This document shows positions 17,424 through 25,469 of a stretch of DNA of 64,000 bases, one piece after another; positions within the stretch are counted from its first letter, which is position 1, and the number at the start of each line of letters is the position of its first letter. The notes below the pieces were generated by a model, which worked only from the letters and a program-made list of their open reading frames with translations, searched no databases and was not told the origin of the DNA. The position numbers and the translations under genes are program-made. Origin of the DNA: Lysobacter firmicutimachus (lineage in GTDB: Bacteria; Pseudomonadota; Gammaproteobacteria; Xanthomonadales; Xanthomonadaceae); contig NZ_JBANDL010000002.1 of NCBI RefSeq assembly GCF_037027445.1, positions 5,092,001 through 5,156,000 on the forward strand, in the 5' to 3' direction.

Positions 17424-17428
17424 GTGTT

Positions 17429-17456
17429 GGGGATTGGGGATTGGGGATTGGGGATT
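17429..17456. repeat. Tandem GGGGATT heptamer, four copies
   Basis: Four perfect 7-bp units right after the response-regulator stop. The unit is a one-base relative of the CGGGATT array at 19251-19348. Confidence 0.9.
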
Positions 17457-17475
17457 CGTACGAGCATGCTTCGCC

Positions 17476-17499
17476 TGTAGGAGCGGCGTGAGCCGCGAC
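17476..17499. repeat. REP-type element, single
   Basis: TGTAGGAGCGGCGT followed by GAGCCGCGAC, identical to the copy at 3980-4003. Confidence 0.85.
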
Positions 17500-17561
17500 A
17501 GGAGATGCGCAGAACGCCCCGTGTTCATCATCGACCACCGAAATCGTTATGCCGTCCTGGG

Positions 17562-17721
17562 GTAGGAGCGGCGCAAGCCGCGACCAACCGAAGCGATGGG
17601 GTGCCACGCCCGCTTCCGGAGCCCAGCCCGATGGCCGGATGCCAGCGCCTGGCGTTCTCGACTTCGGCGGACTGCGCTCGCGTACACCGCTTCGGTTGGT
17701 CGCGGCTCACGCCGCTCCTAC
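17562..17721. repeat. Extended head-to-head REP pair
   Basis: Arms of 34 bases (17562-17595 and 17688-17721) match as inverted repeats at 32 of 34 positions; each holds the GTAGGAGCGGCG...GCCGCGAC core plus CAACCGAAGCG. About 92 bases lie between. Together with the elements at 17429 and 17476 this fills most of the 391-base gap before the ECF41 promoter. Confidence 0.85.
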
Positions 17722-17747
17722 GGGGGGGGAGAATTTTTTGGCGGGGA

Positions 17748-17774
17748 TGTCACACGCGGGCGGGGTGGATCGTC
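17748..17774 (+). promoter_or_regulatory. ECF41-type promoter (TGTCACA-N16-CGTC)
   Basis: TGTCACA at 17748-17754 and CGTC at 17771-17774 with exactly 16 bases between. This is the promoter consensus published for ECF41 sigma factors, whose targets are usually a carboxymuconolactone-decarboxylase-like, oxidoreductase or epimerase gene beside the sigma gene. Here it lies 41 bases before the start of just such a gene, and the ECF41 sigma gene is the next gene downstream. Confidence 0.85.
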
Positions 17775-17814
17775 GAACCGGTACCAATCCACTGAATCCC
17801 ACCGGAGCCCCGCC

Positions 17815-18258
17815 ATGAGCCAGACCCACGCCGTCAAGTACGAACGCGAAATCCCCGAGATCCTGAGCCAGCTGGGCGCCATTCACGGCAGCGTGCAAGC
17901 GGCCATCGACCAGCGCGGCCTGCCGCGGGCGATCTACCATCTGATCCAGCTGCGCGCCTCGCAACTCAACGGCTGCGCGTTCTGCATCAAGATGCACTTG
18001 CGCGAAGCGCGCGCCGACGGCGAAACCCAGGTTCGCCTGGACCACCTGACCGTCTGGCGCCACGTCGGCGACTTCAGCCCGGCCGAGCGCGCCGCCCTGG
18101 CCTGGACCGAAGCGCTGACCCGGATCGAGGAACGCAGCGACTACACCGCGTTGCGCACGGAATTGCGCGCGCATTACGACGACGCCCAGATCGGCGCGCT
18201 GACCGCATTGGTCGGCATGATCAACCTGTGGAACCGCCTGCAGATCTCCAAGCATTGA
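17815..18258 (+). CDS. Carboxymuconolactone-decarboxylase-family protein (AhpD-like)
   Basis: 147 residues with the AhpD-type redox motif CAFCIKMH (C54, C57, H61) in the helix LIQLRASQLNGCAFCIKMHLREA. Proteins of this family are all-helical oligomers; those with the CxxC-x3-H centre are usually thiol peroxidase-like rather than true decarboxylases. It sits between an exact ECF41 promoter and the ECF41 sigma gene, the classic neighbourhood of this family (the 'COE' association), so it is the probable target of that sigma factor. The ATG at 17815 follows CCGGAGCC. Confidence 0.92.
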   Translation: MSQTHAVKYEREIPEILSQLGAIHGSVQAAIDQRGLPRAIYHLIQLRASQLNGCAFCIKMHLREARADGETQVRLDHLTVWRHVGDFSPAERAALAWTEALTRIEERSDYTALRTELRAHYDDAQIGALTALVGMINLWNRLQISKH

Positions 18259-18352
18259 ACGCGATACGCCGCATCCCCGGCAGCGCGCGTGCGAAGGCGT
18301 CGGCAGCGGCCGTCGCGCTGGCTATCATCGGCGCCGTTCCCAGGAATCGATC

Positions 18353-19240
18353 ATGACCGCCACCGACGACCACCGCCTGTTCGCCCAGACCGCGCCGATG
18401 CTGACCGGCCTGGCCTACCGCATCCTCGGCTCGCGCGCCGACGCCGAGGACGCGGTGCAGGACACGTTCCTTAAATGGCAGCACACCGATCGCAACGGGA
18501 TCGACAACCCGGCGGCGTGGCTGACCACCGCCTGCACCCGGCGCTGCATCGACCTGCTGCGCTCGGCCCACCGCAGCCGGGTCGACTACGTCGGCTCCTG
18601 GTTGCCCGAGCCCATCCACACCGAAGCCGCCGACCAGCCCGAGCAACAGCTGGCCCTGGCCTCGTCGCTGTCGACCGCGTTCTTGCTGCTGCTGGAACGG
18701 CTGACGCCGAAGGAGCGCGCCGCGTATCTGCTGTACGAGATCTTCGAGCAGCCCTACCACGATGTCGCCAGCACCCTGGACATCGAGGAAGCCGCCTGCC
18801 GCAAGCTGGTGCAGCGCGCGCGCGAGCACGTGGAGCGATCCAAGGTCCGCCACGTCACTCCGGCCGAGCAGCAGGAACAACTGTTGGCCGCGTTCGAAGC
18901 CGCCCTGGTCGAAGGCCGCACCGCGCCGCTGGCGGCGCTGCTGTCGGAACAGATCGCCCTGCGCGCCGACGGCGGCGGCAAGGTCACCGCCGTGGCCGAA
19001 GCCCTGCACGGCCGCGACGCGGTGCTGGGCTTCATCGAAGCCGTACTGCACCCGGCCTGCCGCAACGACCGTTGGCTGTTCGTCGACCTCAACGGCTCGC
19101 GCGGCGTGATCCTGGAACGCGACGGCAAGATCGAGGCGGCGATCAGCTTCGGTTACGACGACGCCGATCGCCTGCGCGACATCTTCATCATGCGCAATCC
19201 GGACAAGCTGGCTCGGCTGGAGGCGGTGCGGATCCGGTGA
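18353..19240 (+). CDS. ECF41-family RNA polymerase sigma factor (SigJ-like)
   Basis: 295 residues: sigma region 2 (AQTAPMLTGLAYRILGSRADAEDAVQDTFLKW), a linker with the ECF41 hallmark WLPEP (83-87), region 4 (LTPKERAAYLLYEIFEQPYHDVASTLDIEEAACRKLVQRAREH), and a C-terminal SnoaL-like domain with DGGGK (206-210) and NPDKL near the end. In ECF41 factors the fused C-terminal domain replaces an anti-sigma factor and modulates activity. The adjacent upstream AhpD-like gene has an exact ECF41 promoter. There is a 94-base gap between the two genes, so the sigma gene may be read from that promoter too, or from its own. Confidence 0.95.
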   Translation: MTATDDHRLFAQTAPMLTGLAYRILGSRADAEDAVQDTFLKWQHTDRNGIDNPAAWLTTACTRRCIDLLRSAHRSRVDYVGSWLPEPIHTEAADQPEQQLALASSLSTAFLLLLERLTPKERAAYLLYEIFEQPYHDVASTLDIEEAACRKLVQRAREHVERSKVRHVTPAEQQEQLLAAFEAALVEGRTAPLAALLSEQIALRADGGGKVTAVAEALHGRDAVLGFIEAVLHPACRNDRWLFVDLNGSRGVILERDGKIEAAISFGYDDADRLRDIFIMRNPDKLARLEAVRIR

Positions 19241-19250
19241 GGCGGGGGTT

Positions 19251-19348
19251 CGGGATTCGGGATTCGGGATTCGGGATTCGGGATTAGGGATTCGGGATTC
19301 GGGATTCGGGATTCGGGATTCGGGATTCGGGATTCGGGATTCGGGATT
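19251..19348. repeat. Tandem CGGGATT heptamer array, 14 copies
   Basis: Fourteen consecutive 7-bp units, thirteen CGGGATT and one AGGGATT (19286-19292). It starts 10 bases after the sigma-factor stop. Arrays of this unit are a variable-number repeat typical of Lysobacter/Xanthomonas intergenic DNA; copy number may vary among strains. Confidence 0.95.
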
Positions 19349-19420
19349 CGGGAAAAGCAAAACAGGGCGACGGTTGTCGCGCAACCCGGAAACCCGTGCT
19401 GTCGCCGCCTTGGAGAAGGG

Positions 19421-19468
19421 GCAGGGGATTTGCTTTTGGCGTCGCGCTCGACAAAGCAAATCCCCTGC
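19421..19468. repeat. Dispersed hairpin repeat (GGGGATTTGCTTT family)
   Basis: Perfect 16-bp inverted repeat: GCAGGGGATTTGCTTT (19421-19436) and its complement at 19453-19468, loop 16 bases. Outer, weaker arms (GCCGCCTTGGAGAAGGGGC near 19403 and GCCCCTTTTTCAAAGCGGGC near 19509) extend the palindrome to about 130 bases. Relatives are at 22480-22525 and 38033-38244. The rest of the 19241-19574 gap is the heptamer array. Confidence 0.85.
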
Positions 19469-19574
19469 GTCGCCGGTCCGATCGGACTTCAAGCCCGCAG
19501 CGGGCGCTCGCCCCTTTTTCAAAGCGGGCGATGGTTCGCGATACGTCCAAGGGGATGGCGACCCGGCGCTTCGC

Positions 19575-20273
19575 TTACGCCGGCTCCAGGCCCTGCCCGC
19601 CCACCGAGCGCAGGTACGCATCCAGGCCGCGTTCGCGCGATTCGGCGAAGCGTTCGCCGGTGGCGGCGTAGCCGTCGATCCGGTCCGGACGAAAGCTGCG
19701 GAAATCGGCGCGCAGCCGGCACCAGGCGCCGAGGGTCCAGCTTCCGCCCCAGAACGTCAGGCACAGCGGCTCGATCTCGCGTTCGCTGGCGCGCGCTTCG
19801 CCGTCGCGGTAGCGCAAGCGCAGCACCCGCTGTTCCGACACCGCCGCATGCAAGGCGTCGATCAGGCCGCTGGCCTCGATGCGGTTGTCCAGCTGCGGGG
19901 CGAAGATGCGGGTGCGGGCGCTGCGGGCGCGCAGTTCCGGCGGCAGTACCGCCTCGATCTTGAGCAGCGCCGCGGTGGCGGCGCGGCCCAGGCGCTCGCC
20001 GCCGAAGGCCCGCACGAAGCGCGTACCGACCACCAGGGCTTCGAGCTCGTCGGGGTTGAACATCAGCGGCGGGATGTCCGCGCCCTTGCGCAGCAGATAG
20101 CCGACCCCGGCCTCGCCTTCGATCGGCACGCCGGAACGCTGCAGGTCGGCGACATCGCGGTAAACCGTGCGCAGCGACACTTCCAGGGTCTGCGCCAGCT
20201 GCTGGGCGGTGATCGCATGGCGGCGGCCGCGCAGGGCATGGATCAGCAGAAACAGGCGGTCGGCGCGGCGCAT
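19575..20273 (-). CDS. WYL-domain transcriptional regulator (YafY/DeoR-like HTH)
   Basis: 232 residues. The N-terminal winged helix (MRRADRLFLLIHALRGRRHAITAQQLAQTLEVSLRTVYRDVADLQRSGVPIEGE) is of the HTH_11 type, followed by a WYL ligand-sensing domain (about 135-215; LRLRYRDGEARASEREIEPLCLTFWGGSWTLGAWCRLRADFRSFRPDRI). Family members control small adjacent operons, often of glyoxalase, DUF1579-like or NIPSNAP-type proteins. The two DUF1579-like genes to its right on the same strand are candidate targets or co-transcribed partners; 79 bases separate it from the nearer one. Confidence 0.92.
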   Translation of the reverse strand: MRRADRLFLLIHALRGRRHAITAQQLAQTLEVSLRTVYRDVADLQRSGVPIEGEAGVGYLLRKGADIPPLMFNPDELEALVVGTRFVRAFGGERLGRAATAALLKIEAVLPPELRARSARTRIFAPQLDNRIEASGLIDALHAAVSEQRVLRLRYRDGEARASEREIEPLCLTFWGGSWTLGAWCRLRADFRSFRPDRIDGYAATGERFAESRERGLDAYLRSVGGQGLEPA

Positions 20274-20352
20274 GCGGCATGATCCCGCGCCGCCGCGCTG
20301 CGCTCAAGCGCGCCCGCATGCGGGTGGCCGCGGCCCCCGCGACCGCGCGCGC

Positions 20353-21612
20353 TCACGCACGCAGCTCCGAACGCGGCGTCGGCGCCAGGCGCAGCCATTG
20401 CGGCGGCTCGCGCAGCGCCTCGCGCTCGGCCTGCGCCCAGCGCGCACGCCAGACCGGATCGGCCTGCAGCCGCGCCGCGGCCGCCGCATCGCCGACCCGC
20501 GCGAACCAGACCAGATGCGGTCCGTCCTCGCGCACCGGCAAGCGCGGAAACTTGTTCGGCGTGTCGTCGCTCAGATACACGCCCAACAGCTCGGCGCCGA
20601 CCGCGCGCAGGACCGGCACGAATTCGCGTTCGAAGGTCGCGGCGAAGCCGGCGGCTCCGGCCTGATTCAACGCGCAGACGCCGGCCAGTATCCGCCCCTG
20701 CGCCGCCTCGTCCGCCGCGCCCGGCGCCGCTCGCGCTTGCCTGGCGGCGGCGAAGCCCGATCCCGGCCAGGCCGGTTTCAGCATCAGCACGTCGTCGCTG
20801 TCGAGCATGGTGGCGTTGGCGGCTTCGCGATGGCGCTTCCAGGTCGGCCCGCCGTAGAAACCCTCCAGTGCGCTGCGACGCACCGTGTGATCGGGAAAAC
20901 CGCGGATCCAGGTGTAGCGATCGGGGTCGTCGAGGTCGCGGAACTGGCCGATCAGGTGCATGCCGACCGCCTCCTGCGATTCGACGAATTCGCGTTCGAA
21001 CAGTTCGATCAGTTCGTCGCGGCGGCCCGGATGCAGGCGGTAGCGGCGCAGCTCGATCACCGCGTCCTGGTGCAGCAGGCGGCCGTCGTCGTCGCAACGG
21101 CGCAGCCACATATGCCAGTTGGTTTCCCAGCTCGCTCCACCGTCGACGGAGAACTGCTGGTGCCAGTGCGCGGTGTGGGCGCTGATGCCGCTCCAGACGA
21201 AGCGTGCCCGCACCGGCCGTCCGGCATGCTCCAGCTCGCCTTCGAACGTGCCGACGCCGTCGCGATAGGCGCCGACCACCGGCGGTTCGAGCACGCCGTC
21301 GTGACTGCCGGCCCAGTAGATGCTCCATTGCCGGCGTTCGGGGTTGAACAGGCGCAGGGTCATGCCTTCGAATCCGTCCTCGGCGCCGGCGCGGCTCCAG
21401 TCGCTGAGGAAGGCGTCGACGTTGCCGAGCCCGCCCAGCACCGGCGCGCAGGTCTGCAGCGCCGGGAAGATCTCCCAGTCGTCGCTGCCGGCCAGGCGTT
21501 CGCGCAGGCGCTCGTTGCGCACTTGCCAACGGCCGTGGAGAAAGTCGAAGTCGTGGCGACCGTCGTCGCGCACAGGTGCGGATGCCGTCGTTGTGGCGTG
21601 CGTGGCGGACAT
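20353..21612 (-). CDS. DUF1579-like domain fused to two NIPSNAP-like domains
   Basis: 419 residues in three parts. The first ~185 residues match the DUF1579-like pattern (HDFDFLHGRWQVRNERLRERLAGSDDWEIF, WSIYWAGSHDGVLEPPVVGAY, WETNWHMWLRR). The next part is a ferredoxin-like NIPSNAP domain (VIELRRYRLHPGRRDELIELFEREFVESQEAVGMHLIGQFRDLDDPDRYTWIRGF). A second, more degenerate copy follows near 300-415 (RFEREFVPVLRAVGAELLGVYLSDDTPNKFPRLPVREDGPHLVWFARV). No signal peptide. The N-terminal domain is clearly paralogous to the whole of the next gene upstream, 25 bases away, so a duplication plus fusion produced this gene. Function unknown; NIPSNAP domains are often in stress or antibiotic-tailoring proteins. 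Confidence 0.78.
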   Translation of the reverse strand: MSATHATTTASAPVRDDGRHDFDFLHGRWQVRNERLRERLAGSDDWEIFPALQTCAPVLGGLGNVDAFLSDWSRAGAEDGFEGMTLRLFNPERRQWSIYWAGSHDGVLEPPVVGAYRDGVGTFEGELEHAGRPVRARFVWSGISAHTAHWHQQFSVDGGASWETNWHMWLRRCDDDGRLLHQDAVIELRRYRLHPGRRDELIELFEREFVESQEAVGMHLIGQFRDLDDPDRYTWIRGFPDHTVRRSALEGFYGGPTWKRHREAANATMLDSDDVLMLKPAWPGSGFAAARQARAAPGAADEAAQGRILAGVCALNQAGAAGFAATFEREFVPVLRAVGAELLGVYLSDDTPNKFPRLPVREDGPHLVWFARVGDAAAAARLQADPVWRARWAQAEREALREPPQWLRLAPTPRSELRA

Positions 21613-21637
21613 GGGGCAGGCCTCGCTGTGGTCGGAG

Positions 21638-22234
21638 TCAATCGATCCGGGTCATGCGCATGACCCAGTTGGTTTCCCAGGTGCGGCCGCCGTCGGGCGA
21701 CAGCGCCTGTTCCCAGCGCACGCTGTCGGCGCGGATCTGCGACCAGACCGCGCGCGCCGGCAGCATCCGGCCCTGATGCGCTTCCAGGCCTTCGAACAGG
21801 CCGATGCCGTCGCGGAAGCCGCCGATCAGCGGCGGTTCGAGCACGCCGTCGCGGTCGCTGGCCCAGTACACGTGCCACTGCCGGGTTTGCGGCCGGTACA
21901 GGCGCAAGGCAAAGCCTTCGATGCCGCCGTTCCAGTCGGTGCGGTAACGATCGACGCTGCCCAGCCCGCCGAGCACCGGTCGGCATTCGTCGGTGGCCTC
22001 GAATTCGATCCACTCGTCGCTGCCGGCCAGGCGTTTCGCCAGGCGCCGGTTCTCGACCCGCCAACGGCCGTGATAGAAGTCGAAATCGCGGCGGCCGTCG
22101 CGTTCCCCGCCTGCGGCCGGCACGGCCTGACTCGCCTCGCCGACCGCCGCGGCACCGGCCGGCAACAGCGTCCCCCATGCCGCGAGCTGCGCGCTCGCCC
22201 CCAACCGCAAGATCGTCCGTCGCTGCCGGTCCAT
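21638..22234 (-). CDS. DUF1579-like exported protein (Tat-type signal)
   Basis: 198 residues. The N-terminus RQRRTILRLGASAQLAAWGTLLPAGAAA has a twin-arginine-like start and hydrophobic stretch, so export by Tat is plausible though the motif is imperfect. The mature domain repeats the hallmarks of its neighbour's N-terminal domain (RRDFDFYHGRWRVENRRL, AGSDEWIEFEA, PVLGGLGSVDRY, YWASDRDGVLEPPLIGGFRDG, WETNWVMRM). It precedes the fusion gene by 25 bases on the same strand and is very probably co-transcribed. Biochemical role unknown. Confidence 0.78.
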   Translation of the reverse strand: MDRQRRTILRLGASAQLAAWGTLLPAGAAAVGEASQAVPAAGGERDGRRDFDFYHGRWRVENRRLAKRLAGSDEWIEFEATDECRPVLGGLGSVDRYRTDWNGGIEGFALRLYRPQTRQWHVYWASDRDGVLEPPLIGGFRDGIGLFEGLEAHQGRMLPARAVWSQIRADSVRWEQALSPDGGRTWETNWVMRMTRID

Positions 22235-22544
22235 GCCGCATCCCTCTGCCGTGCCGATCGCACCGGAGCACTGTGCGCGGGGGCTGCTGCCAGCCTGTTG
22301 TCAGCAGGGCGGCGAGCGTGGGGATGTTCGCAATGAAGGCCAAAGCGGGAGCGCCCCCGTCTGCCCCCCGTTGGCAGAACGGGGAATGCTGCGGATCGGT
22401 CCGACGCGGCCGGGTGTCCGCGGCATCCGGTCCGATCGCGACGCCCCGACTGCATCGTGACCCGCTATGTCCCCACGACGCCCCTTTTGTTCGCCTTTTT
22501 GCGAAAGGGGCCAGGGGGGATTTGCCGTTGCTGTTGCCCTGCGC
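22235..22544. other. Gene-free gap with a dispersed hairpin repeat
   Basis: About 310 bases between the DUF1579-like gene start and the kinase stop. Near its right end GCCCCTTT (22480-22487) pairs with AAAGGGGC (22504-22511), with inner TCGC/GCGA arms, followed by CCAGGGGGGATTTGC, the core of the repeat family at 19421 and 38033. The hairpin lies just downstream of the leftward kinase operon and may end its transcription, though no U-tract follows. Nothing else seen. Confidence 0.6.
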
Positions 22545-24053
22545 CTAGGCCGCCGGCGGCCCCGGAAACCGCACCCGCACCTCGAAGCCGCGGCCGGGGC
22601 CGCGCGGGTCGTCGGCGCCGCGCTCCAGGCCCGGGCCGCATTCGATCCGCGCGCCGTGGGTCTGGGCGATGCGCGCCACCAGCGACAGGCCGATGCCGCT
22701 GCCGCCGTCGGGGCTGCCCGGGGCCCGGTAGAAGCGGTCGAAGATCCGCTCGCAGTCTTCCGCCGCCACCCCGCAGCCGCTGTCGGCGACGCTGAGTTCG
22801 ACCGCGCCGCCGTCGCCGCGGATGCAGCTGACCGCGATCTGGCCGTCGCTGCCGGCATGGCGGACCGCATTGTCGAGCAGGTTGCGCAGCAGGATGCCCA
22901 GCTGGTCCACGTCGCCGAGCAACGGCGCCGGCCCGGTGCGCAGGCTGATGCGCTGGCGGCGCTCGCGCGCCAGGGTCTCGAAGTCGCGGATCACCAGGAC
23001 GATCAGGTCCGACAGGTCCAGTGGCTTGAGCCGCACCGACTCTTCGCCGGCATCCAGCCGGGCCAGATCGAGCAACTGTTCCGACAAGCGCGCTGCGCGC
23101 TGTACGCCAGCGCTGAGCCGGTGCAGTGCGCCGTTCTTTTCTTCCAGGGTGGGCGCGCGCAAGGCCAGTTCGGCGTGCGTGCTCAGCACCGCCAGCGGCG
23201 TGCGCAGCTCGTGCGCGGCATCGGCGATGAAGCGCCGCTCGTGCTGGACCGCGGCATCGACCCGCTCCAGCTGGCCGTTGAAGGCGTCGACCAAGGGCCG
23301 GAACTCGCTCGGCAGCGCCTGGGTCGGCAAGGGCGTGAGATCCAGCGGCTGGCGCCGGCGCAGAATGTCGCGCACGGCGGTGATCGGCCGCAACGAGCGT
23401 CCGATCACCAACCAGGTCGCCAGCGCGAACGCCACCAGGATCAGCGCCGCCGCGAGCAGACTGCCGACGATCCAGCCTTGCAGCTCCTCGATCGCCATGC
23501 GCTTGGTCCGGCCCACTTGCACCACCAGCCCGCGCTGCGGATCGGTGAGCGTGTAGACCTGCCAGCGCTCGCCGTCGATGATCCGGCGCGCGAAGCCGTC
23601 CTTGAACTCGGGATTGAGCGGCTGCAGCGGCGCCGCCGCGGAATACACCACGTTGCGGCCGTTGGCCCAGACCTGGAAGCTCATCTTGCGGTCGGCCTCG
23701 ACCGGCACCGTCGGCCGCTTCGGGTCGCGCGTGGGCAATCGCTCCAGGCCCTCGGGCATCGAGCCGAGCACCTGTTCGGCGATCTCGCGCAGCGAGTTGT
23801 CGAGCATGCCGGTGTGTTCGCGCCCCAGTTGCCAGACCTGGCAGCTCAGCCATACGAACCAGGCCAGCAGCACCGCCTTGATCAGCACCCAGGTCAGCTT
23901 CCAGCGCAGCGAATGCCCGCCCGGGAACTCGCGCATCCGCCGGCAATGTTCGCGGCGCGCGCGGCGGCGGCGCGCACGCCAGCCCACGGCGTCCTCGGCG
24001 GAGGACCCGGCCGCGTTCGTGCCCGCGGCGGTGGCGTCGCGCCCGCGTTCCAT
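22545..24053 (-). CDS. OmpR-partner sensor histidine kinase (QseC-like)
   Basis: 502 residues. A long arginine-rich N-terminus is followed by a membrane helix (about 50-75), a periplasmic domain of ~110 residues (RKMSFQVWANGRNVVYSAAAPLQPLNPEF, RWQVYTLTDPQRGLVVQVGR), a second membrane helix, a HAMP-like linker, then HisKA with H281 in FIADAAHELRTPLAVL and an HATPase domain (NLLDNAVRHAG, VADSGCGV, GSGIGLSLV). This is the QseC/PmrB-type layout. An internal ATG at 23936 (MREFPGGHSL) would remove the basic N-terminus; I kept 24053 because it lies two bases after the response-regulator stop. Likely co-transcribed with that regulator. Confidence 0.93.
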   Translation of the reverse strand: MERGRDATAAGTNAAGSSAEDAVGWRARRRRARREHCRRMREFPGGHSLRWKLTWVLIKAVLLAWFVWLSCQVWQLGREHTGMLDNSLREIAEQVLGSMPEGLERLPTRDPKRPTVPVEADRKMSFQVWANGRNVVYSAAAPLQPLNPEFKDGFARRIIDGERWQVYTLTDPQRGLVVQVGRTKRMAIEELQGWIVGSLLAAALILVAFALATWLVIGRSLRPITAVRDILRRRQPLDLTPLPTQALPSEFRPLVDAFNGQLERVDAAVQHERRFIADAAHELRTPLAVLSTHAELALRAPTLEEKNGALHRLSAGVQRAARLSEQLLDLARLDAGEESVRLKPLDLSDLIVLVIRDFETLARERRQRISLRTGPAPLLGDVDQLGILLRNLLDNAVRHAGSDGQIAVSCIRGDGGAVELSVADSGCGVAAEDCERIFDRFYRAPGSPDGGSGIGLSLVARIAQTHGARIECGPGLERGADDPRGPGRGFEVRVRFPGPPAA

Positions 24054-24055
24054 GC

Positions 24056-24721
24056 TCAGTTCGGCCCGCCGCCGATGCGGTAGCCGTAGCCGTGCACGGT
24101 CACGATCAGGTGTTCGCCGAGCTTGCGCCGCAGCTGGTGGACGTAGACCGCGATGGTATTGCTCTCGATCGTTCCGGAACTGCCGTACACCGCTTCCTCC
24201 AGTTGCTCGCGCGTCACCACCCGCCCTTGGCGTTCGAGCAGCAGCATCAAGGTGCGGAACTCGTGGCCGCTGAGCGCGACCGGCTCGCCGTCGCGGGTCA
24301 CCAGGCGCCGCGCCGGGTCCAGCACCACGGTGCCGCAGCTCAGCACCGGCGACACCCGGCCCTGGCTGCGCCGCATCACCGCGCGCAAGCGCGCGCCGAG
24401 TTCGTCGAGCTGGAAGGGTTTGACGATGTAGTCGTCGGCGCCGGCGTCGAGCCCGGCGATGCGCTCGCTGAGCTTGTCGCGCGCGGTCACGATCAGCACG
24501 GGGGTGGCGTCGTAGCGGTTGCGCAGGGTGGCCAGCACGCTCAGCCCGCTGCCGCCGGGCAGGCCGAGATCGAGCACCACCGCATCGTAGTCGTGATCGA
24601 CCAGCGCGGTCTTGGCCAGCGGCGCGTCGGCGACCCAGTCGACCCGGCCGCCGTCGTGGCGCAGGCCGGTGCGCACCGCCTCGGCGAGCATGGCGTCGTC
24701 TTCCACCAACAGGATCTTCAT
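24056..24721 (-). CDS. OmpR/PhoB-family response regulator
   Basis: 221 residues: receiver domain with VEDDA (acid pair 8-9), phospho-acceptor D51 in VVLDLGLPGG, TAR and VKPF (Lys about 100); winged-helix DNA-binding domain (ALSGHEFRTLMLLLERQGRVVTREQLEEAVYG, TIAVYVHQLRRKLG, VHGYGYRIG). It is the first gene of a two-gene operon with the QseC-like kinase. The ATG at 24721 gives the canonical MKILLVEDD start. Targets unknown; a short AT-containing stretch (TTAAAAAGTTCTTAAA) at about 24779-24794 upstream is a likely promoter or binding region. Confidence 0.95.
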   Translation of the reverse strand: MKILLVEDDAMLAEAVRTGLRHDGGRVDWVADAPLAKTALVDHDYDAVVLDLGLPGGSGLSVLATLRNRYDATPVLIVTARDKLSERIAGLDAGADDYIVKPFQLDELGARLRAVMRRSQGRVSPVLSCGTVVLDPARRLVTRDGEPVALSGHEFRTLMLLLERQGRVVTREQLEEAVYGSSGTIESNTIAVYVHQLRRKLGEHLIVTVHGYGYRIGGGPN

Positions 24722-24940
24722 GCTCCGTCCGTCTGCGTCGTTGCGTCGCTCCACCGGCCGCACTGTGCGCCGGCACGATTAAAAAGTTCTTAAAGGCCGG
24801 GGCGCAGGATGCGTCGGGTCGTGCCGGCGGTCCGCGCCTGCGCGTCCGGCGCGGCCTGCGACGATGCTACCGCGCCGACCGCGTTCCGGCCCCGTCCGGA
24901 CCTGCGTTCTTTCAGCCCCGATCTTTCAGGAGCCCCCGCG

Positions 24941-25468
24941 ATGAAAGCCCAGTACGCCGCCCCCGATCCCGCCGGACCGAACGCCGTCGCCGGTCTGGTG
25001 GTCCGTCCCGTCCTGCGCCAGGACGCCGATCTGTTGATCGCCCTGTGCCAGGAACATGCCGACCAGCGCGCCCTGGAACGCCGCCCCTATGGCCCGCCGC
25101 GCAACGACGCGCTGGAGCTGCTGGAAGTGCTGTTCGAACCGCCGTTCGCCGCCTGGGCCTGGATCGCCGAGATCGACGGCCGGGCGGTCGGCTACGCCAG
25201 CGCCACCGCCGGCTTTTCGATGCTCGAACGCGCCTACTGCCTGCACCTGGACGATCCCTACCTGCGCGCGCCCTGGCGCGAACGCGGCATCGAGGTGGAA
25301 CTGTTCCGCCACGCGCGCGAGGCCGCGCAACGCTTCGGCTGCCTCAACCTGCAATGCCAGTCGCCGCAGTGGAGCGAAGCGGCGCGCCTGCTCGACGCGC
25401 CGTTGCGCGCGGTGCGCTTGGACGCGGTGCGCTACGTGGTGCAGATGGAAGAACCGGCGGCGGCGTGA
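24941..25468 (+). CDS. GNAT-family N-acetyltransferase-like protein
   Basis: 175 residues starting MKAQYAAPDPAGPNAVAGLVVRPVLRQDADLLIALCQEHADQ, typical of the GNAT first strand and helix. The central strands AWAWIAEIDGRAVGYASATAG and the LDDPYLRAPWRERGIEVELFRHAREAAQRFGCLNLQ segment match GNAT motifs A and B, though the R/Q-x-x-G-x-G/A loop is replaced by RAPWRERGIE. Substrate unknown. A CAGGAG ribosome site precedes the ATG at 24941. It converges with dinB, the stops being two bases apart. Confidence 0.8.
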   Translation: MKAQYAAPDPAGPNAVAGLVVRPVLRQDADLLIALCQEHADQRALERRPYGPPRNDALELLEVLFEPPFAAWAWIAEIDGRAVGYASATAGFSMLERAYCLHLDDPYLRAPWRERGIEVELFRHAREAAQRFGCLNLQCQSPQWSEAARLLDAPLRAVRLDAVRYVVQMEEPAAA

Positions 25469-25469
25469 G

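Noticed and set aside
19251..19348. CRISPR-like array
   Set aside because: Seven-base units without spacers; a simple tandem repeat.
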